Assembly (NCBI GenBank): GCA_024225445.1
Contig: JAAEMP010000199.1
Coordinates: 1 to 56,946, forward strand
Source of the DNA: Hyphomicrobiales bacterium
Lineage (GTDB): Bacteria > Pseudomonadota > Alphaproteobacteria > Rhizobiales > Rhizobiaceae
DNA: 56,946 nucleotides
Reading direction: 5' to 3'
Under the pieces are notes generated by a model, which worked only from the letters and a program-made list of their open reading frames with translations, had not been told where the DNA came from and did no database searches. Position numbers and translations under genes: made by a program. Of the stretch, positions 37,811-48,112 are shown piece after piece (positions within the stretch are counted from its first letter, which is position 1; each line of letters starts with the position of its first letter).

Positions 37811-38821
37811 TTGGCGATTACAAGAGCCAGAGTGATACGTCTAGTTTCAAAAATTGCCGCGCTGTCTGCTATTCTATTTCTGGCCGGTTGCCAGGGCGGC
37901 GGCCTATCATTGTTTCCAAAAGCCGAACGCCCGATTCCCAACAAGATAATCATGACGATGAAAGCGAAAGGCATGACCAGCCATTCGCCAATAGCCCTGC
38001 GAATTTTCAAAGAAGAAAGCACTCTTGAAGTCTGGAAGGAAAAGAACACAGGGCGCTATGATCTTCTTGAGACTTATGAAATCTGTAAATGGTCCGGAAA
38101 ATTGGGTCCGAAATTCAAAGAAGGCGACCGGCAGGCCCCGGAAGGATTCTACACGGTGACTCCTGCCCAGATGAATCCCAAATCAAGCTACCACCTGGCT
38201 TTCAATATGGGTTACCCAAATACCTATGACCGATCCAACAAAAGAACTGGCGCCCATCTGATGGTGCATGGCGCCTGTTCATCAGCCGGGTGTTATTCGA
38301 TGACGGATGAGCTGGTTGAGGAGATTTATTCTCTGGCCCGCGAATCTTTCAAGGGTGGGCAAAGAAATTTTCAAATCCAGGCCTATCCCTTCCGCATGAC
38401 GCCGGAAAACATGGTGCGTCATGAAAACAGCGAACATTATGAATTCTGGAAAATGCTGAAAAAAGGCAGTGATCATTTTGAAATAACCAAAATCCCGCCC
38501 AAAGTGGATGTTTGCCAAAAGAACTATGTTTTTAACCGGGTCATCGATAAGGGCGCTCGCTTTGATTCAACACGAGCCTGTCCGGAATCAACCGTTCCTA
38601 AAAAACTTGAGCTGGCCTATTTGAAAAAAGTTCAGGAAGACGAAATAGCAATGTCGGAACATCGGCAAAAAATCAGGCAGAAAGAACAGTTGGAGATATT
38701 ACTCGGCAAAAACAGACCGGCCTTGGTCCATGAAAAAGATACATCTACCAAAATCGTGAAAGCCGGCTCCAATCCCGTGACAACCTCAAATACGCCTAAT
38801 CCTGCCGCCAATACTCCGTAA
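37811..38821 (+). CDS. L,D-transpeptidase lipoprotein, YkuD/YafK-like (336 aa)
   Basis: Periplasmic enzyme that probably cross-links peptidoglycan or attaches proteins to it. The start is a TTG with AAGGA about eight bases upstream. A lipoprotein signal peptide has its lipobox LAGC at 24-27, so Cys27 is the lipidated residue. The catalytic block HGACSSAGC has His153 and the nucleophile Cys161. A long C-terminal part (about 230-336) is charged and low-complexity, and ends in a Thr/Asn/Pro stretch. YafK-type proteins have such a shape; the exact substrate is not known. Confidence 0.87.
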   Translation: MAITRARVIRLVSKIAALSAILFLAGCQGGGLSLFPKAERPIPNKIIMTMKAKGMTSHSPIALRIFKEESTLEVWKEKNTGRYDLLETYEICKWSGKLGPKFKEGDRQAPEGFYTVTPAQMNPKSSYHLAFNMGYPNTYDRSNKRTGAHLMVHGACSSAGCYSMTDELVEEIYSLARESFKGGQRNFQIQAYPFRMTPENMVRHENSEHYEFWKMLKKGSDHFEITKIPPKVDVCQKNYVFNRVIDKGARFDSTRACPESTVPKKLELAYLKKVQEDEIAMSEHRQKIRQKEQLEILLGKNRPALVHEKDTSTKIVKAGSNPVTTSNTPNPAANTP

Positions 38822-38952
38822 CCACGCCCGGTATTAGCCGGCGAAAAACCGCCAGAAAAGAAAGGAAAATCACGCGGTCTGTTCAGTTGGTTGCTGCGCC
38901 GGTGATGATGCATACATGATATTGATCCCGGTCTTTGATAAAACCTGTGTAA

Positions 38953-39648
38953 TCAATCCAGAGACAGCATCAGGGAATAGGTTGTGGGCGTCCAGATTCC
39001 GGTTTTAACCCCTGCCGACCGCAACATTTTCGCGGTCCAGATATTGCACGGTTGAAAAATATTGAAATGTTCTTTTGCCTCGTAAAATACATCTCCTAAT
39101 CCATGGCTCACCCCCCGCAGCAAGATAGGATTTCCCAGAGTTGATCTGGTAAAACCGGCTTTGATGTTTTTTATCATTGCACGCAATCCGGAACGAGCGA
39201 CTGTAACCTTTTTGATTTCATCGATTTGGGGCACATTTGCAGAAAAAATAATGTGAATAACTGATTCATCTCCGGTTACAGCAGAAAATACTGGCCCTGG
39301 CCCGATATCCATCAATGTCTTGGTGGAGGTGTAGAATTCTCGCGACCCCCACCCGATTATCAGATATTTTAACTGCGGATGAGAAAGCGAAAACCCGTCC
39401 TCTTCCAGAAAAGCAAATTGCCGCTTTACCTCATCGGTAACCGGAATAGCGATATCGACATGCAACAGCGTCGACAACAGGTACAAATCCACCTTGTCTT
39501 TTTCTTCCACAATCGCAGTACGGGATATATTTTCAGGCGATGCTATCAATCCGCCAACAAGGGCCGAGAGCAAATACACAGTTGTGATAAAAAAAGGAAC
39601 GGCAATTGCTGTGATCGCAACCCATTTGCCCCCTCTGGCAATGTTCAA
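38953..39648 (-). CDS. TIGR02117/DUF2459 family protein (231 aa)
   Basis: Conserved protein with one N-terminal membrane segment (about 10-35) and a periplasmic body. Family traits are the histidine after the leader (STLLHVDIAIPV), YLIIGWGSREFYTSTKT, and the C-terminal block PCNIWTAKMLRSAGVKTGIWTP with a conserved Cys. These look like a papain-like or NlpC-like thiol fold (Cys/His), but no activity is established. It is downstream of secA on the same strand, with a small palindromic element in between. Confidence 0.8.
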   Translation of the reverse strand: MNIARGGKWVAITAIAVPFFITTVYLLSALVGGLIASPENISRTAIVEEKDKVDLYLLSTLLHVDIAIPVTDEVKRQFAFLEEDGFSLSHPQLKYLIIGWGSREFYTSTKTLMDIGPGPVFSAVTGDESVIHIIFSANVPQIDEIKKVTVARSGLRAMIKNIKAGFTRSTLGNPILLRGVSHGLGDVFYEAKEHFNIFQPCNIWTAKMLRSAGVKTGIWTPTTYSLMLSLD

Positions 39649-39762
39649 TAGCTACTCCCGGATGGGATTGATAATGCCTTGAGCTTGGCATGCGGTGCCC
39701 CGTTTTTCAAGTTTGAGCTGGCTAGATGCTTTAAACGGAATCACATTTGCGCGAGCCCGCGA

Positions 39763-39835
39763 CCTAGAGTATCCGTGTTGATCAAGCCCTAATATTGGCC
39801 CATTTTCTGTTATCTCTCAACAGGGATACTCTAGG
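39763..39835. repeat. 73-bp palindromic mini-element at the secA stop
   Basis: CCTAGAGTATCC followed by G or C and TGTTGA appears at 39763-39781 and inverted at 39817-39835, matching at 18 of 19 bases, with a 35-base centre. Both ends start TAGAG with TA outermost, like the larger MITE, but the inner sequence differs. The secA stop TAG (39831-39833) is part of the right arm. As RNA it would make a long hairpin right after secA, so it may also end transcription. Confidence 0.75.
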
Positions 39836-42473
39836 CAAGTTTCCCATGGCAATGCTTGTACTTCTTGCCGGAACCGCACGGACAGCTTTCATTTCTCCCT
39901 ATTTTACCCCAGGTTTCCTGGTTTTCCGGATCGCGTTCATCTGAGGCAACGACAGGCTCAGATCCATTCAGTGCCGGAGTTGGTTCCGGTTCGGATATTT
40001 CAAAGCGCATCATCTGGGTGGTGACCGCCTGGCGCATGCTGGCCAGCATGGTTTGAAATAATTCAAAACTCTCCGATTTATATTCCTGCAGGGGATCACG
40101 TTGAGCGTAACCGCGAAATCCGACAACTGAACGTAAATGATCGAGATTCACCAGGTGTTCCTGCCATAAATGATCAAGCGTTTGCAAGACGATGGATTTT
40201 TCGACATAACCCATAATCTCATCTCCAAAGTGCTCTTCGCGTTCTTTGGCCATATTGTCACTGGCATCTGTAATTCGCTCGATCAAATCCTCATCGGCAA
40301 TACCTTCCTCATCCGCCCATTTCTTGATCGGTGGAGATATGTTCAGGAATTCCTGAACACCTTTTTCCAGACCTTCAATATCCCATTGCTCGGCGTAGGC
40401 TTTCTTGGGCACATGACGTGCAACCAGATCTTCCACCACCTCATGGCGCATATCATTAATGGTTTCTGCCAGATCAGTACCCTCCATCAATTCAATGCGC
40501 TGCTCAAAAATGACCTTGCGTTGGTCATTCATCACATCATCAAATTTCAGTAGATTCTTGCGGATATCAAAATTGCGCGCCTCCACCTTTTTTTGTGCCT
40601 TTTCAAGCGCCTTGTTGATCCATGGATGAATAATTGCCTCACCCTCTTTCAGACCCAGCTTCTGCAACATTCCATCCATGCGCTCGGAACCGAATATCCT
40701 CATCAGATCGTCCTGCAGGGACAAAAAGAATTTTGTGTGACCGGGATCTCCCTGTCGGCCTGAACGACCGCGCAACTGATTGTCAATGCGCCGGCTTTCA
40801 TGGCGCTCGGTAGCAATCACATAAAGTCCGCCTGCCTCAATTGCTTTCTGCTTCAATTCACTAATCTCGTTACGAATAGCTTCTTCCTTCTTCGTGCGCG
40901 CCGCACCTTCCTTCACGCCTTCCAATTCATGTTCAGTGCGCATCTCAGGATTGCCACCCAACTGGATATCGGTACCGCGGCCTGCCATATTGGTGGCAAT
41001 CGTTATCGCACCAGGCACCCCCGCCTGAGCAATAATCTGGGCTTCCTGCTCATGGAAACGAGCATTTAGAACTTTAAAATCTTTGACTTTTTCCTTTTTC
41101 AGCAATTCAGCAAGCAATTCTGATTTTTCAATGGATGTTGTACCAACCAGCACCGGCTGTTGGCGCTTCTGACAATCGGCGATAAGGGCAATAATGGCTT
41201 TGTGCTTTTCATCGGTAGTGCGATAGACTTCGTCATCATCGTCAATACGGGTTAAAGGAAGGTTGGTTGGCACATCGACTACATCAAGCGAATAGATATC
41301 CATGAATTCTTCCGCTTCAGTCAGCGCCGTGCCTGTCATGCCGGCAAGCTTTTCATACATGCGAAAATAATTCTGAAAGGTTATTGATGCCAGGGTCTGG
41401 TTTTCAGGCTGGATGGAAACCTTCTCTTTTGCCTCGAGTGCCTGATGCTGGCCCTCGGAAAAACGGCGGCCGGGCATCATTCGTCCGGTAAATTCATCGA
41501 TGATCACAACTTCATCATTACGAACAATATAATCTTTGTCTTTCTTGAACTGGACATGGGCCTTCAATGCATTGTTGACATGATGAACGATTGTCACGTT
41601 TTCCACATCATATAAAGAATCTCCCTTCAACAGGTCGGCTTCCCGCAACATCGTTTCAAGTTTTTCTGTGCCATCTTCTGTAAATGTCACAGTTCTTTGT
41701 TTCTCATCAAAATCATAATCAGCAGGTTCAAGCCGCGGAATATAAGCATCGATAATCAGATAAAGCTCTGATCGATCCTCCAGTGGGCCTGAAATGATCA
41801 GTGGTGTACGCGCTTCATCAACCAAAATTGAATCCACCTCGTCAACGATTGCATAATGGTGGCCGCGTTGAACCATCGATTCCAGGTCAAATTTCATATT
41901 GTCGCGCAGATAATCAAAACCAAATTCGTTATTCGTGCCATAGGTAATATCGCAGGCATAGGCAGCACGGCGCTCATCATCATCCAGGCCATGAATAATC
42001 GTTCCAACACTCATGCCAAGAAAACTGTATATTGCCCCCATCCATTCTGCGTCACGTGACGCCAGATAATCATTGACTGTAACGACATGAACACCTTTGC
42101 CTGACAGTGCATTGAGATAGACCGCCAGCGTCGCCACCAGCGTTTTTCCCTCACCGGTACGCATTTCTGATATCGAACCTTCATCCAGAATCATGCCACC
42201 GAGCAATTGCACATCAAAATGCCTCATCCCCAATGCACGCTTTGACGCTTCGCGCACGGTGGCAAATGCCGGGATCAGCAATTCTTCCAGTTTTTTGCCG
42301 TTTTTCAGCTCTTCCCGGAATTGATCGGTACGCGCCTGCAGCTCTTCATCGCTCAGCTTTCCCAGCTCACTTTCAAGTGCATTGATCTGCTCCACCTTGG
42401 GCTGCAAAGCCTTGAGGCGCCGATCATTGGCTGAACCAAATAGTTTGCGTGCAATTCCACCAAAAGCGCCCAT
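39831..42473 (-). CDS. secA: Preprotein translocase ATPase SecA (880 aa)
   Basis: Motor ATPase that pushes preproteins through SecYEG. Walker A is [20 protein letters not shown] (around residue 103) and the DEAD-type box is [37 protein letters not shown] and the [12 protein letters not shown] block follow. The C-terminal zinc motif [14 protein letters not shown] binds SecB and ribosomes. Length fits. Divergent from the PPIase gene. The stop codon TAG sits in the arm of a palindromic mini-element. Confidence 0.98.
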   Translation of the reverse strand: MGAFGGIARKLFGSANDRRLKALQPKVEQINALESELGKLSDEELQARTDQFREELKNGKKLEELLIPAFATVREASKRALGMRHFDVQLLGGMILDEGSISEMRTGEGKTLVATLAVYLNALSGKGVHVVTVNDYLASRDAEWMGAIYSFLGMSVGTIIHGLDDDERRAAYACDITYGTNNEFGFDYLRDNMKFDLESMVQRGHHYAIVDEVDSILVDEARTPLIISGPLEDRSELYLIIDAYIPRLEPADYDFDEKQRTVTFTEDGTEKLETMLREADLLKGDSLYDVENVTIVHHVNNALKAHVQFKKDKDYIVRNDEVVIIDEFTGRMMPGRRFSEGQHQALEAKEKVSIQPENQTLASITFQNYFRMYEKLAGMTGTALTEAEEFMDIYSLDVVDVPTNLPLTRIDDDDEVYRTTDEKHKAIIALIADCQKRQQPVLVGTTSIEKSELLAELLKKEKVKDFKVLNARFHEQEAQIIAQAGVPGAITIATNMAGRGTDIQLGGNPEMRTEHELEGVKEGAARTKKEEAIRNEISELKQKAIEAGGLYVIATERHESRRIDNQLRGRSGRQGDPGHTKFFLSLQDDLMRIFGSERMDGMLQKLGLKEGEAIIHPWINKALEKAQKKVEARNFDIRKNLLKFDDVMNDQRKVIFEQRIELMEGTDLAETINDMRHEVVEDLVARHVPKKAYAEQWDIEGLEKGVQEFLNISPPIKKWADEEGIADEDLIERITDASDNMAKEREEHFGDEIMGYVEKSIVLQTLDHLWQEHLVNLDHLRSVVGFRGYAQRDPLQEYKSESFELFQTMLASMRQAVTTQMMRFEISEPEPTPALNGSEPVVASDERDPENQETWGKIGRNESCPCGSGKKYKHCHGKLA

Positions 42474-42748
42474 AAAGTCGTTCCTATACCCGGCAAACCA
42501 ATTTTTCGCCGATGATCAAATGTTTTATCCTGAAATCTCGTTACTGGAGGGTAATTCAAGGATTTGTGAGTTTACTATCTAATTGCGTTCTGGACGCAGG
42601 GTTGCAGGACAGATAAGAGGGGGGCAGTACGATGTCAATAAAGTGTTCCCCTAAAAGCACCGCCAACCCGTTTTTAACCAAGACAATCGGCCTGGAAATG
42701 TGCAAGAACAGTAATAAATTAAATTAGTGAGATTTGAAAGAAGAACCC

Positions 42749-43630
42749 ATGAACAATAAACTAATGTCAATTCTGCCGAAACCAGATCACCGCGTAGGCC
42801 TGCTTTTTGCAATTGCTCTGACCGCTTGCTTGATAATTCCATCTTCGGTTACCCTGGCTGAAGAAAAAATTATTGCGAAAGTCGGTGATATGGAAATCAG
42901 CGAACGCGACTTGGGTTATGCCGAGATAGATTTGCAACAGCAATTCGCAAAGTATCCTGAAAATATTCGAAAAGCCGCAATACTCAAAGCCCTGGTTGAT
43001 ATCAACGTTCTGGCAAAAGCAGCCGAAGACGTGGGAATTGCTGATACAGATGAATTTAAAGCGCGGGTAAATTTTCTCCGTTCACGTGCGCTTCACAATG
43101 CCTATTTTCAAAAAAATATCGTCAACGTTATTACTGAAAAAGAGGTCAAAACCCGCTATGACCTGGAAGTGGCTGAAACCGTTCCCAAAAAACAGGTGGA
43201 TGCACGCCACATCCTGGTAAAGACAGAAGAAGAGGCAATGGCAATAATTGCCGAATTGGATGCCGGTAAGGATTTTGCTGAATTGGCGAAAGAGAAATCA
43301 ACCGGCCCGTCAGGCGCCAATGGCGGTACATTGGGTTATTTTAGCAAGGGGCAGATGGTCCCGGAATTTGAAGAAGCTGCATTTGCACTTGAAACCGGAA
43401 CCTATACCAAAAAACCGGTAAAAACCCAGTTTGGCTGGCATATTATTCTCAAACAGGACGAGCGCGACGAAGAGCCCCCGAAATTTGAAGATGCCAAAGA
43501 CGGGATCAGGCAGATATTACTGCGCGAAAAATATCTCAAGCTGATCACCGCCAGCAGAGAAAAATACAAAGTCGAGATTACCGACGAAGAGCTCAAATCC
43601 GGAATAGAAAAACTGAACGCTACCCGCTAG
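42749..43630 (+). CDS. Periplasmic peptidylprolyl isomerase, parvulin type (293 aa)
   Basis: PpiC/SurA-like foldase for exported proteins. A signal peptide (about 1-37, ending TLAEE) precedes a SurA-N-like helical region. A parvulin domain (about 140-240) follows: ARHILVKTEEEAMAII, FAELAKEKSTGPSGANGGTLGYFSKGQMVPEFEEAAFAL. I chose the ATG at 42749, preceded by AAGAAGA; a TTG five codons earlier is possible. Its position divergent from secA and ahead of argJ is conserved in Rhizobiales. Its stop TAG begins another TAGAG-type repeat. Confidence 0.9.
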   Translation: MNNKLMSILPKPDHRVGLLFAIALTACLIIPSSVTLAEEKIIAKVGDMEISERDLGYAEIDLQQQFAKYPENIRKAAILKALVDINVLAKAAEDVGIADTDEFKARVNFLRSRALHNAYFQKNIVNVITEKEVKTRYDLEVAETVPKKQVDARHILVKTEEEAMAIIAELDAGKDFAELAKEKSTGPSGANGGTLGYFSKGQMVPEFEEAAFALETGTYTKKPVKTQFGWHIILKQDERDEEPPKFEDAKDGIRQILLREKYLKLITASREKYKVEITDEELKSGIEKLNATR

Positions 43631-43980
43631 AGACTTTCATGGTAGTATTGCACCGTTTGATTGAATCAAATCAGTCCATTTTGCAAGACGCGGCGTGGTC
43701 TGGTCGGAACGGGCAAATGGCGCAGCCCAACACAAGGGCTGATCGTGCCCACCTGAAAGGCCCTAAGACGTGTCGCGTACAATAGGATTCATTTGATGGT
43801 GTCAAAACAGTTCACTCGCCAAAGCGCAAATCGCAGCGCGATATGTTATATCAGGCAAGATTTGCAATGCTGGGGATGGACTGTTTTGGCCCACCAGAGA
43901 CCAGTTTTTCAGGTTCTACGGACATCGTTGCGCCCTGATTGTGGTCCTAGGTCGCTGACCTGGACTTAGCTTCGCCAATT
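43628..43980 (+). repeat. Decayed TAGAG-family element between PPIase and argJ
   Basis: The PPIase stop begins TAGAGACTTTCATGGT...CACCGTTTGA, which follows the terminal-repeat pattern of the 14852-15178 element. About 160 bases on, TTTGATG (43792-43798), TTCACTCG and the identical 12-mer CGCAGCGCGATA (43832-43843) occur in the same order as in that element (14880-14930), followed by a shared GGCAAG and GGGGA...GACTG. No clear right end was found; the last part (about 43880-43980) is unmatched. The whole 366-base gap holds no gene I would support. Confidence 0.5.
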
Positions 43981-43996
43981 AATTGGATGTGTCAAC

Positions 43997-45229
43997 ATGA
44001 GCATACCCGTCTCACCCCTTGCCCCAACCCAATGGCCCCGGTTACCACCTCTGGCAGGTGTACGATTGGGCTGTGTTGAGGCGGGCATCAAATACCAGGG
44101 CCGCAAAGATCTGACTGTCATTGATTTTGATGAAATGGCCAGTATTGCCGGTGTGTTTACTAAGTCCAGGTGCCCTTCAGCACCTGTTGATTGGTGTAAA
44201 AACATCCTTGCAACCGGGAAAGTCCGCTGCATAATTGTCAATTCGGGAAATGCGAACGCATTTACCGGAAATAAGGGACATGAAGCTGTTGATCAGACCA
44301 CATCTGCGGCGGCTGATATTTTTGATTGCAATCTCAATGAAATATACCTTGCTTCAACCGGGGTAATTGGTGAGCCGCTGGATGCAGGTGGCTTTTCAGA
44401 ATATTTGAAAATCGCCAAGTCCGTTGCCAGTGAAAACGCCTGGGAAGAAGCGGCAAAAGCAATAATGACCACAGACACCTACCACAAAGTTGCCACACGG
44501 CAATTTATCGTGGATGGTCAGGCTTATCATATCAACGGTATTGCCAAAGGCTCGGGCATGATCGCACCTGATATGGCAACCATGCTTTCCTTTCTTGTCA
44601 CCGACCTCCCGATCAATAATAGAGTTCTGCAACATGAACTGTCGAGGATAATCCCGAAGACTTTCAATTCCATCACGGTCGATAGCGACACTTCCACCAG
44701 CGATACGGTGCTGCTTGCTTCTACAAATGCTGCTGATGAAAATATTATCACTGATAAAAAAGATAACAGGTTACGCAGATTTCGCCGCAGCCTTGGCGAA
44801 GTTCTGCATGAACTGGCTATGCTGGTTGTACGTGATGGTGAAGGGGCATCAAAACATATAGAAATTTGTGTTGAAGGTGCGACAACTTCCAGATCTGCAA
44901 AAAAAATCGCCATGACGATAGCAAATTCTCCCTTGGTGAAAACCGCCATTGCCGGACAGGATGCCAACTGGGGGCGAATTGTCATGGCGGTGGGCAAAGC
45001 TGGCGAACCGGCAAATCGCGACTTGCTGTCGATCTGGTTTGGCGACCTGCGTGTTGCTCTGAATGGCGAACGTGATCCTGATTACAGTGAGGACACAGCA
45101 AGCCAGATTATGAAATGTGACTATATACCAATAAAGGTGTCTCTTGGTATTGCCAAAGGCAGAGCTGTAGTCTGGACCTGTGACCTGACCCGGCAATATG
45201 TGGATATCAATGCAGATTACCGTAGCTGA
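43997..45229 (+). CDS. argJ: Arginine biosynthesis bifunctional protein ArgJ (410 aa)
   Basis: Ornithine acetyltransferase, with N-acetylglutamate synthase activity in bifunctional forms; recycles acetyl groups in arginine synthesis. It is made as a precursor that cuts itself before a Thr, here in [27 protein letters not shown] and the C-terminal [18 protein letters not shown] are family blocks. The ATG at 43997 fits. A GNAT gene overlaps its 3' end. An argE-like gene lies at the far right of the window, so the acetyl cycle may not be the only route, or that deacetylase has another substrate. Confidence 0.95.
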   Translation: MSIPVSPLAPTQWPRLPPLAGVRLGCVEAGIKYQGRKDLTVIDFDEMASIAGVFTKSRCPSAPVDWCKNILATGKVRCIIVNSGNANAFTGNKGHEAVDQTTSAAADIFDCNLNEIYLASTGVIGEPLDAGGFSEYLKIAKSVASENAWEEAAKAIMTTDTYHKVATRQFIVDGQAYHINGIAKGSGMIAPDMATMLSFLVTDLPINNRVLQHELSRIIPKTFNSITVDSDTSTSDTVLLASTNAADENIITDKKDNRLRRFRRSLGEVLHELAMLVVRDGEGASKHIEICVEGATTSRSAKKIAMTIANSPLVKTAIAGQDANWGRIVMAVGKAGEPANRDLLSIWFGDLRVALNGERDPDYSEDTASQIMKCDYIPIKVSLGIAKGRAVVWTCDLTRQYVDINADYRS

Positions 45230-45998
45230 ACTTCCCGCCATCAAACGGATGGAAGCCGTCAGTTTTCGCTCGTTTCCCGCAACCATCACACATTTCAATG
45301 GTACATGGGAAATACGGTTGACCAAAAACCACCCGGCAAAACGTTTGAATTCGATTAATCCTCTGGATCCGGAGGATCACATGCATATCGGGCAGCGGTT
45401 GCAACAGGAGGTCCAGCGTTTTAGTAAATTTGGCAGACCGTTAATTGTCAGGACTACCCCACTGACATCCAACAATATAATTGGTTATCTCGACCGACAG
45501 GAATGGGAATATTTCGATGAAAGTGTAATAATGATACTTGATTTGCAAAATATCAACCTGCAAGATGCATCCCCACAATTACCGTTCAGGAATACCGAAT
45601 ATTGGCTGCAATCATTCTACCAGATGGAAGGCCATTATAAAGCATTCAAATCCGGCATGTTTGATATCATCAATACCACCCACGCAAAAACAGCTCTCTT
45701 CTTGCTTCAAAACAAAAATTTGCATCCACTGTCCGCCTTACGTGCGGTACTGGACGATGATAAAATTGGCTTGTTTGATATCGTCACCAGCGCTGCAGAC
45801 CAGCGCCAGGGATTGGCCACCTCCTTGTTGTTTTCCGCTCTGATATGGGCTCGGCAACAAGGTGCCAGTCAGGCGTGGTTACAAGTGGTTACAAGTAATC
45901 ATCCGGCGATATTTTTGTATAAGTCCCTGGGGTTTCAAGAATTTTATCACTATGCCTATCGCCGTCCACGTGCTCAGAGTTTCGGGTTGGACACTTAG
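45210..45998 (+). CDS. GNAT family N-acetyltransferase (262 aa)
   Basis: An N-terminal region of about 110 residues with no clear match is followed by a GNAT fold: the acetyl-CoA loop is [17 protein letters not shown], and the end has [23 protein letters not shown]. The substrate is unknown. The ATG at 45210 is preceded by GGAT; another in-frame ATG is at 45198. The start overlaps the end of argJ by 20 bases, so translation is probably coupled. mutT follows 31 bases later. Confidence 0.87.
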   Translation: MQITVAELPAIKRMEAVSFRSFPATITHFNGTWEIRLTKNHPAKRLNSINPLDPEDHMHIGQRLQQEVQRFSKFGRPLIVRTTPLTSNNIIGYLDRQEWEYFDESVIMILDLQNINLQDASPQLPFRNTEYWLQSFYQMEGHYKAFKSGMFDIINTTHAKTALFLLQNKNLHPLSALRAVLDDDKIGLFDIVTSAADQRQGLATSLLFSALIWARQQGASQAWLQVVTSNHPAIFLYKSLGFQEFYHYAYRRPRAQSFGLDT

Positions 45999-46029
45999 AA
46001 TCTTATGTATCTCAAACGGGAATTCCTAT

Positions 46030-46437
46030 ATGTCCATAAAACCAGTCTTGATTGTCGTTGCCTGCGCTCTGATTGATATGGACAATCGGGTTCTGGTCAC
46101 AAGCCGCCCTCAATCCAGGTCCATGGCGGGGATGTGGGAATTTCCCGGTGGAAAAATTGAATCCGGCGAAACCCCGGAACAGGCACTGAAGCGCGAACTG
46201 AAAGAAGAGCTGGGTATAACAACCTTTACCAGCTGTCTGGCACCGGTAAATTTCGCATCCCACAACTACAAAGATTTCCATCTGCTAATGCCGTTATATA
46301 TTTGCCGCAAATGGGAAGGAACATTACAACCAATGGAAGATCAGAAGATGAAATGGGTACGTCCAGTTGATTTGCATCATCTCGACATGCCTCCCGCCGA
46401 TAAACCTTTGATTCATTCGTTAATCGATCTTTTATAA
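46030..46437 (+). CDS. mutT: 8-oxo-dGTP diphosphatase MutT (135 aa)
   Basis: Nudix hydrolase that removes oxidised dGTP. The Nudix box GGKIESGETPEQALKRELKEELGI is complete, preceded by SRPQSRSMAGMWEFPGG, the MutT signature. I chose the ATG at 46030 (MSIKPVLIVV); the frame is open back to 45862 but overlaps the GNAT gene. Last gene of the argJ-GNAT-mutT group. Confidence 0.94.
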   Translation: MSIKPVLIVVACALIDMDNRVLVTSRPQSRSMAGMWEFPGGKIESGETPEQALKRELKEELGITTFTSCLAPVNFASHNYKDFHLLMPLYICRKWEGTLQPMEDQKMKWVRPVDLHHLDMPPADKPLIHSLIDLL

Positions 46438-46518
46438 ATATGGTCTACATTTGGTTAAATACTCAACCCAGCAATACGAATTTTTCTATTCTCGGGGATA
46501 GAATACACGGAGTTTCTT

Positions 46519-46779
46519 GTGAAAAAAAACAGCAAGTCCAGATGCACCACAGATAATTGCGGTTTTCTGTCAAATATCAGTGGAGATACTTCAATGCAAT
46601 TCGCTTTGGTAGTCGGTGCCGTGTCAGTGGCAGCCGCTCTCCTGGTGCCATTGACTTTTAGCGGGAGTTCAAAACTGGCATTTACTGATCACCAGCAAAT
46701 TGACAGAACCGTTACTGGTTCAATCGGACCGGTCAAACGTTACCGCATTCATAAAAGTATCTTGGATAACACAAAGTAA
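46519..46779 (+). CDS. Small protein with a degenerate Flp-pilin-like N-terminus (86 aa)
   Basis: Starts with GTG, with CGGAG about eight bases upstream. A polar leader of 22 residues ends in Gly22, followed by DTSMQFALVVGAVSVAAALLVPL. This is laid out like a Flp prepilin (G, then Glu at +5 and Tyr at +6), but with Gln27 and Phe28 in those places. The C-terminal half is polar and contains RTVTGSIGP, a short phrase common in small rhizobial proteins. It lies just upstream of a true Flp gene. It may be a pilin-like or minor pseudopilin protein; function unknown. Confidence 0.6.
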   Translation: MKKNSKSRCTTDNCGFLSNISGDTSMQFALVVGAVSVAAALLVPLTFSGSSKLAFTDHQQIDRTVTGSIGPVKRYRIHKSILDNTK

Positions 46780-46913
46780 ACAAAAACAACTGAAATTCTT
46801 AAACGGTATTCAGGCAAAATTAACTGTTACTATTAACTTTTATTCCATTCGATTGGATTATGTTTATTCCAGCAAGCCAGTAGTAGTACTGGATACAATT
46901 GTTGGAAAAAACC

Positions 46914-47066
46914 ATGTTAATAAGATTTCTGAAAGATACAAATGGCGCGACTGGCATCGAATATGGATTGATTGCCGCATTGGTATGTCTGGCAACCATT
47001 GGCGGTATTACCGCAGTGGGAAGCAACACCACTGTAACTATGGACAACATTTCAAATCAATTTTGA
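46914..47066 (+). CDS. flp: Flp/Fap-type class IVb prepilin (50 aa)
   Basis: A 50-residue prepilin with the leader MLIRFLKDTNG, the cut site after Gly11, and ATGIEYGLIAALVCLATIGG as the start of the mature chain. Glu at +5 and Tyr at +6 are the class IVb hallmark. Such pilins are processed by a TadV/CpaA-type peptidase and assembled by a Tad system. No tad/cpa gene lies in the window, so this copy is an orphan here. ATG at 46914; only a weak A/G-rich sequence (GGAAAAAACC) precedes it. Confidence 0.85.
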   Translation: MLIRFLKDTNGATGIEYGLIAALVCLATIGGITAVGSNTTVTMDNISNQF

Positions 47067-47140
47067 TTACCTTGCCTCCGCTCGGTTTCAGACGCCGATA
47101 TTTGCATCGAAAAAGCATCTGCAACCCCGCCAGAGAAGCA

Positions 47141-48064
47141 TTACTTGGATTTCAAATGCCTAGCCAGAGAAATATTTGCACTGCCCGGTTTTAGTGGCTC
47201 TTGCTGGCTTTCATGTGGAGTCCATGCGGTCATATTGGCATAGCAGAAACTGGCTCTTATCCTTCCATCTCTACCACTATAATTTTCCTGATATAATTCG
47301 TTTGCCCGACCGAATAGATTACGGTGCGGTCTGCGAAAATTCGCCGAATTTAAACCGGATGTCATACCCATTGCACGCAAATCCTTGATCAGAGCATATA
47401 TATCGTCATAGTGAACAACAACTTCCTCACGATCAACAACTGGTAATTTGAAACCGGTTGCCTGAAGAAGAAGTCCCGCCTGCTGAAGATCAATAAACGG
47501 GTCAATGCGGGCTGCTGCCCCTCCACATAATTCCAGTTCGGCGCGAGTCAGACAATCACGCAATTCGGCCAGGGTTCCGTTTACCGGTAGCGCCATCAAC
47601 AACAATCCATCATTCTTCATGCATTGAAATATCCTCACCATAACCGAAGGCAAATCACTGCATGAATGCAGTCCGAATGCCGATACCACCAGGTCCAGTT
47701 CGCCAAGCCGGTCCAACTGCCTGGTGAGGTCCGGATTCTGGTTTCTAAACTGATCATCCTTCCGGTATTCAAATGCGGTAATTGATAACGGGTGGATTGC
47801 AACTTCAGATTTATTACCTAAAAGCTCGGCAATTCCGGGCAATTCATATCGGCTGATTTCAGCAATATTTTCCAGTTTTTCCAAATCTGCAGATAGCTGG
47901 CCTGAAAATGAAAACAGATCGGCACCATTGACAAATTGACGATTTGTTGCCGAAATCCGGTGAGCAAAATCCTCACCCACTTGCGCAACCAAAAAATCTG
48001 CACCTTCAGAATTGATCCTGCAGGCTCTTTTTTGACGCATAATCAGTCGATTTTCATCAAACAT
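47141..48064 (-). CDS. Class I SAM-dependent methyltransferase-like protein, BioC/NDUFAF5-like (307 aa)
   Basis: Resembles the methyltransferase-type protein that sits next to comF in Rhizobiales and is related to the mitochondrial complex I factor NDUFAF5. The N-terminus MFDENRLIMRQKRA, the middle LDLVVSAFGLHSCSDLPSVMVRIFQCMKNDGLLLMALP and the end GRANELYQENYSGRDGRIRASFCYANMTAW match that type. The usual SAM motif I (D/ExGxGxG) is not recognisable; the corresponding stretch reads GADLFSFSGQLSADL. It may bind SAM weakly or act without it. Start set at 48064 by family; 48097 is also open. Divergent from comF. Confidence 0.7.
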   Translation of the reverse strand: MFDENRLIMRQKRACRINSEGADFLVAQVGEDFAHRISATNRQFVNGADLFSFSGQLSADLEKLENIAEISRYELPGIAELLGNKSEVAIHPLSITAFEYRKDDQFRNQNPDLTRQLDRLGELDLVVSAFGLHSCSDLPSVMVRIFQCMKNDGLLLMALPVNGTLAELRDCLTRAELELCGGAAARIDPFIDLQQAGLLLQATGFKLPVVDREEVVVHYDDIYALIKDLRAMGMTSGLNSANFRRPHRNLFGRANELYQENYSGRDGRIRASFCYANMTAWTPHESQQEPLKPGSANISLARHLKSK

Positions 48065-48112
48065 CCCGATATTCAATTTACCAGCTGGAGTTTTCATTTG
48101 GACAATTTATCC

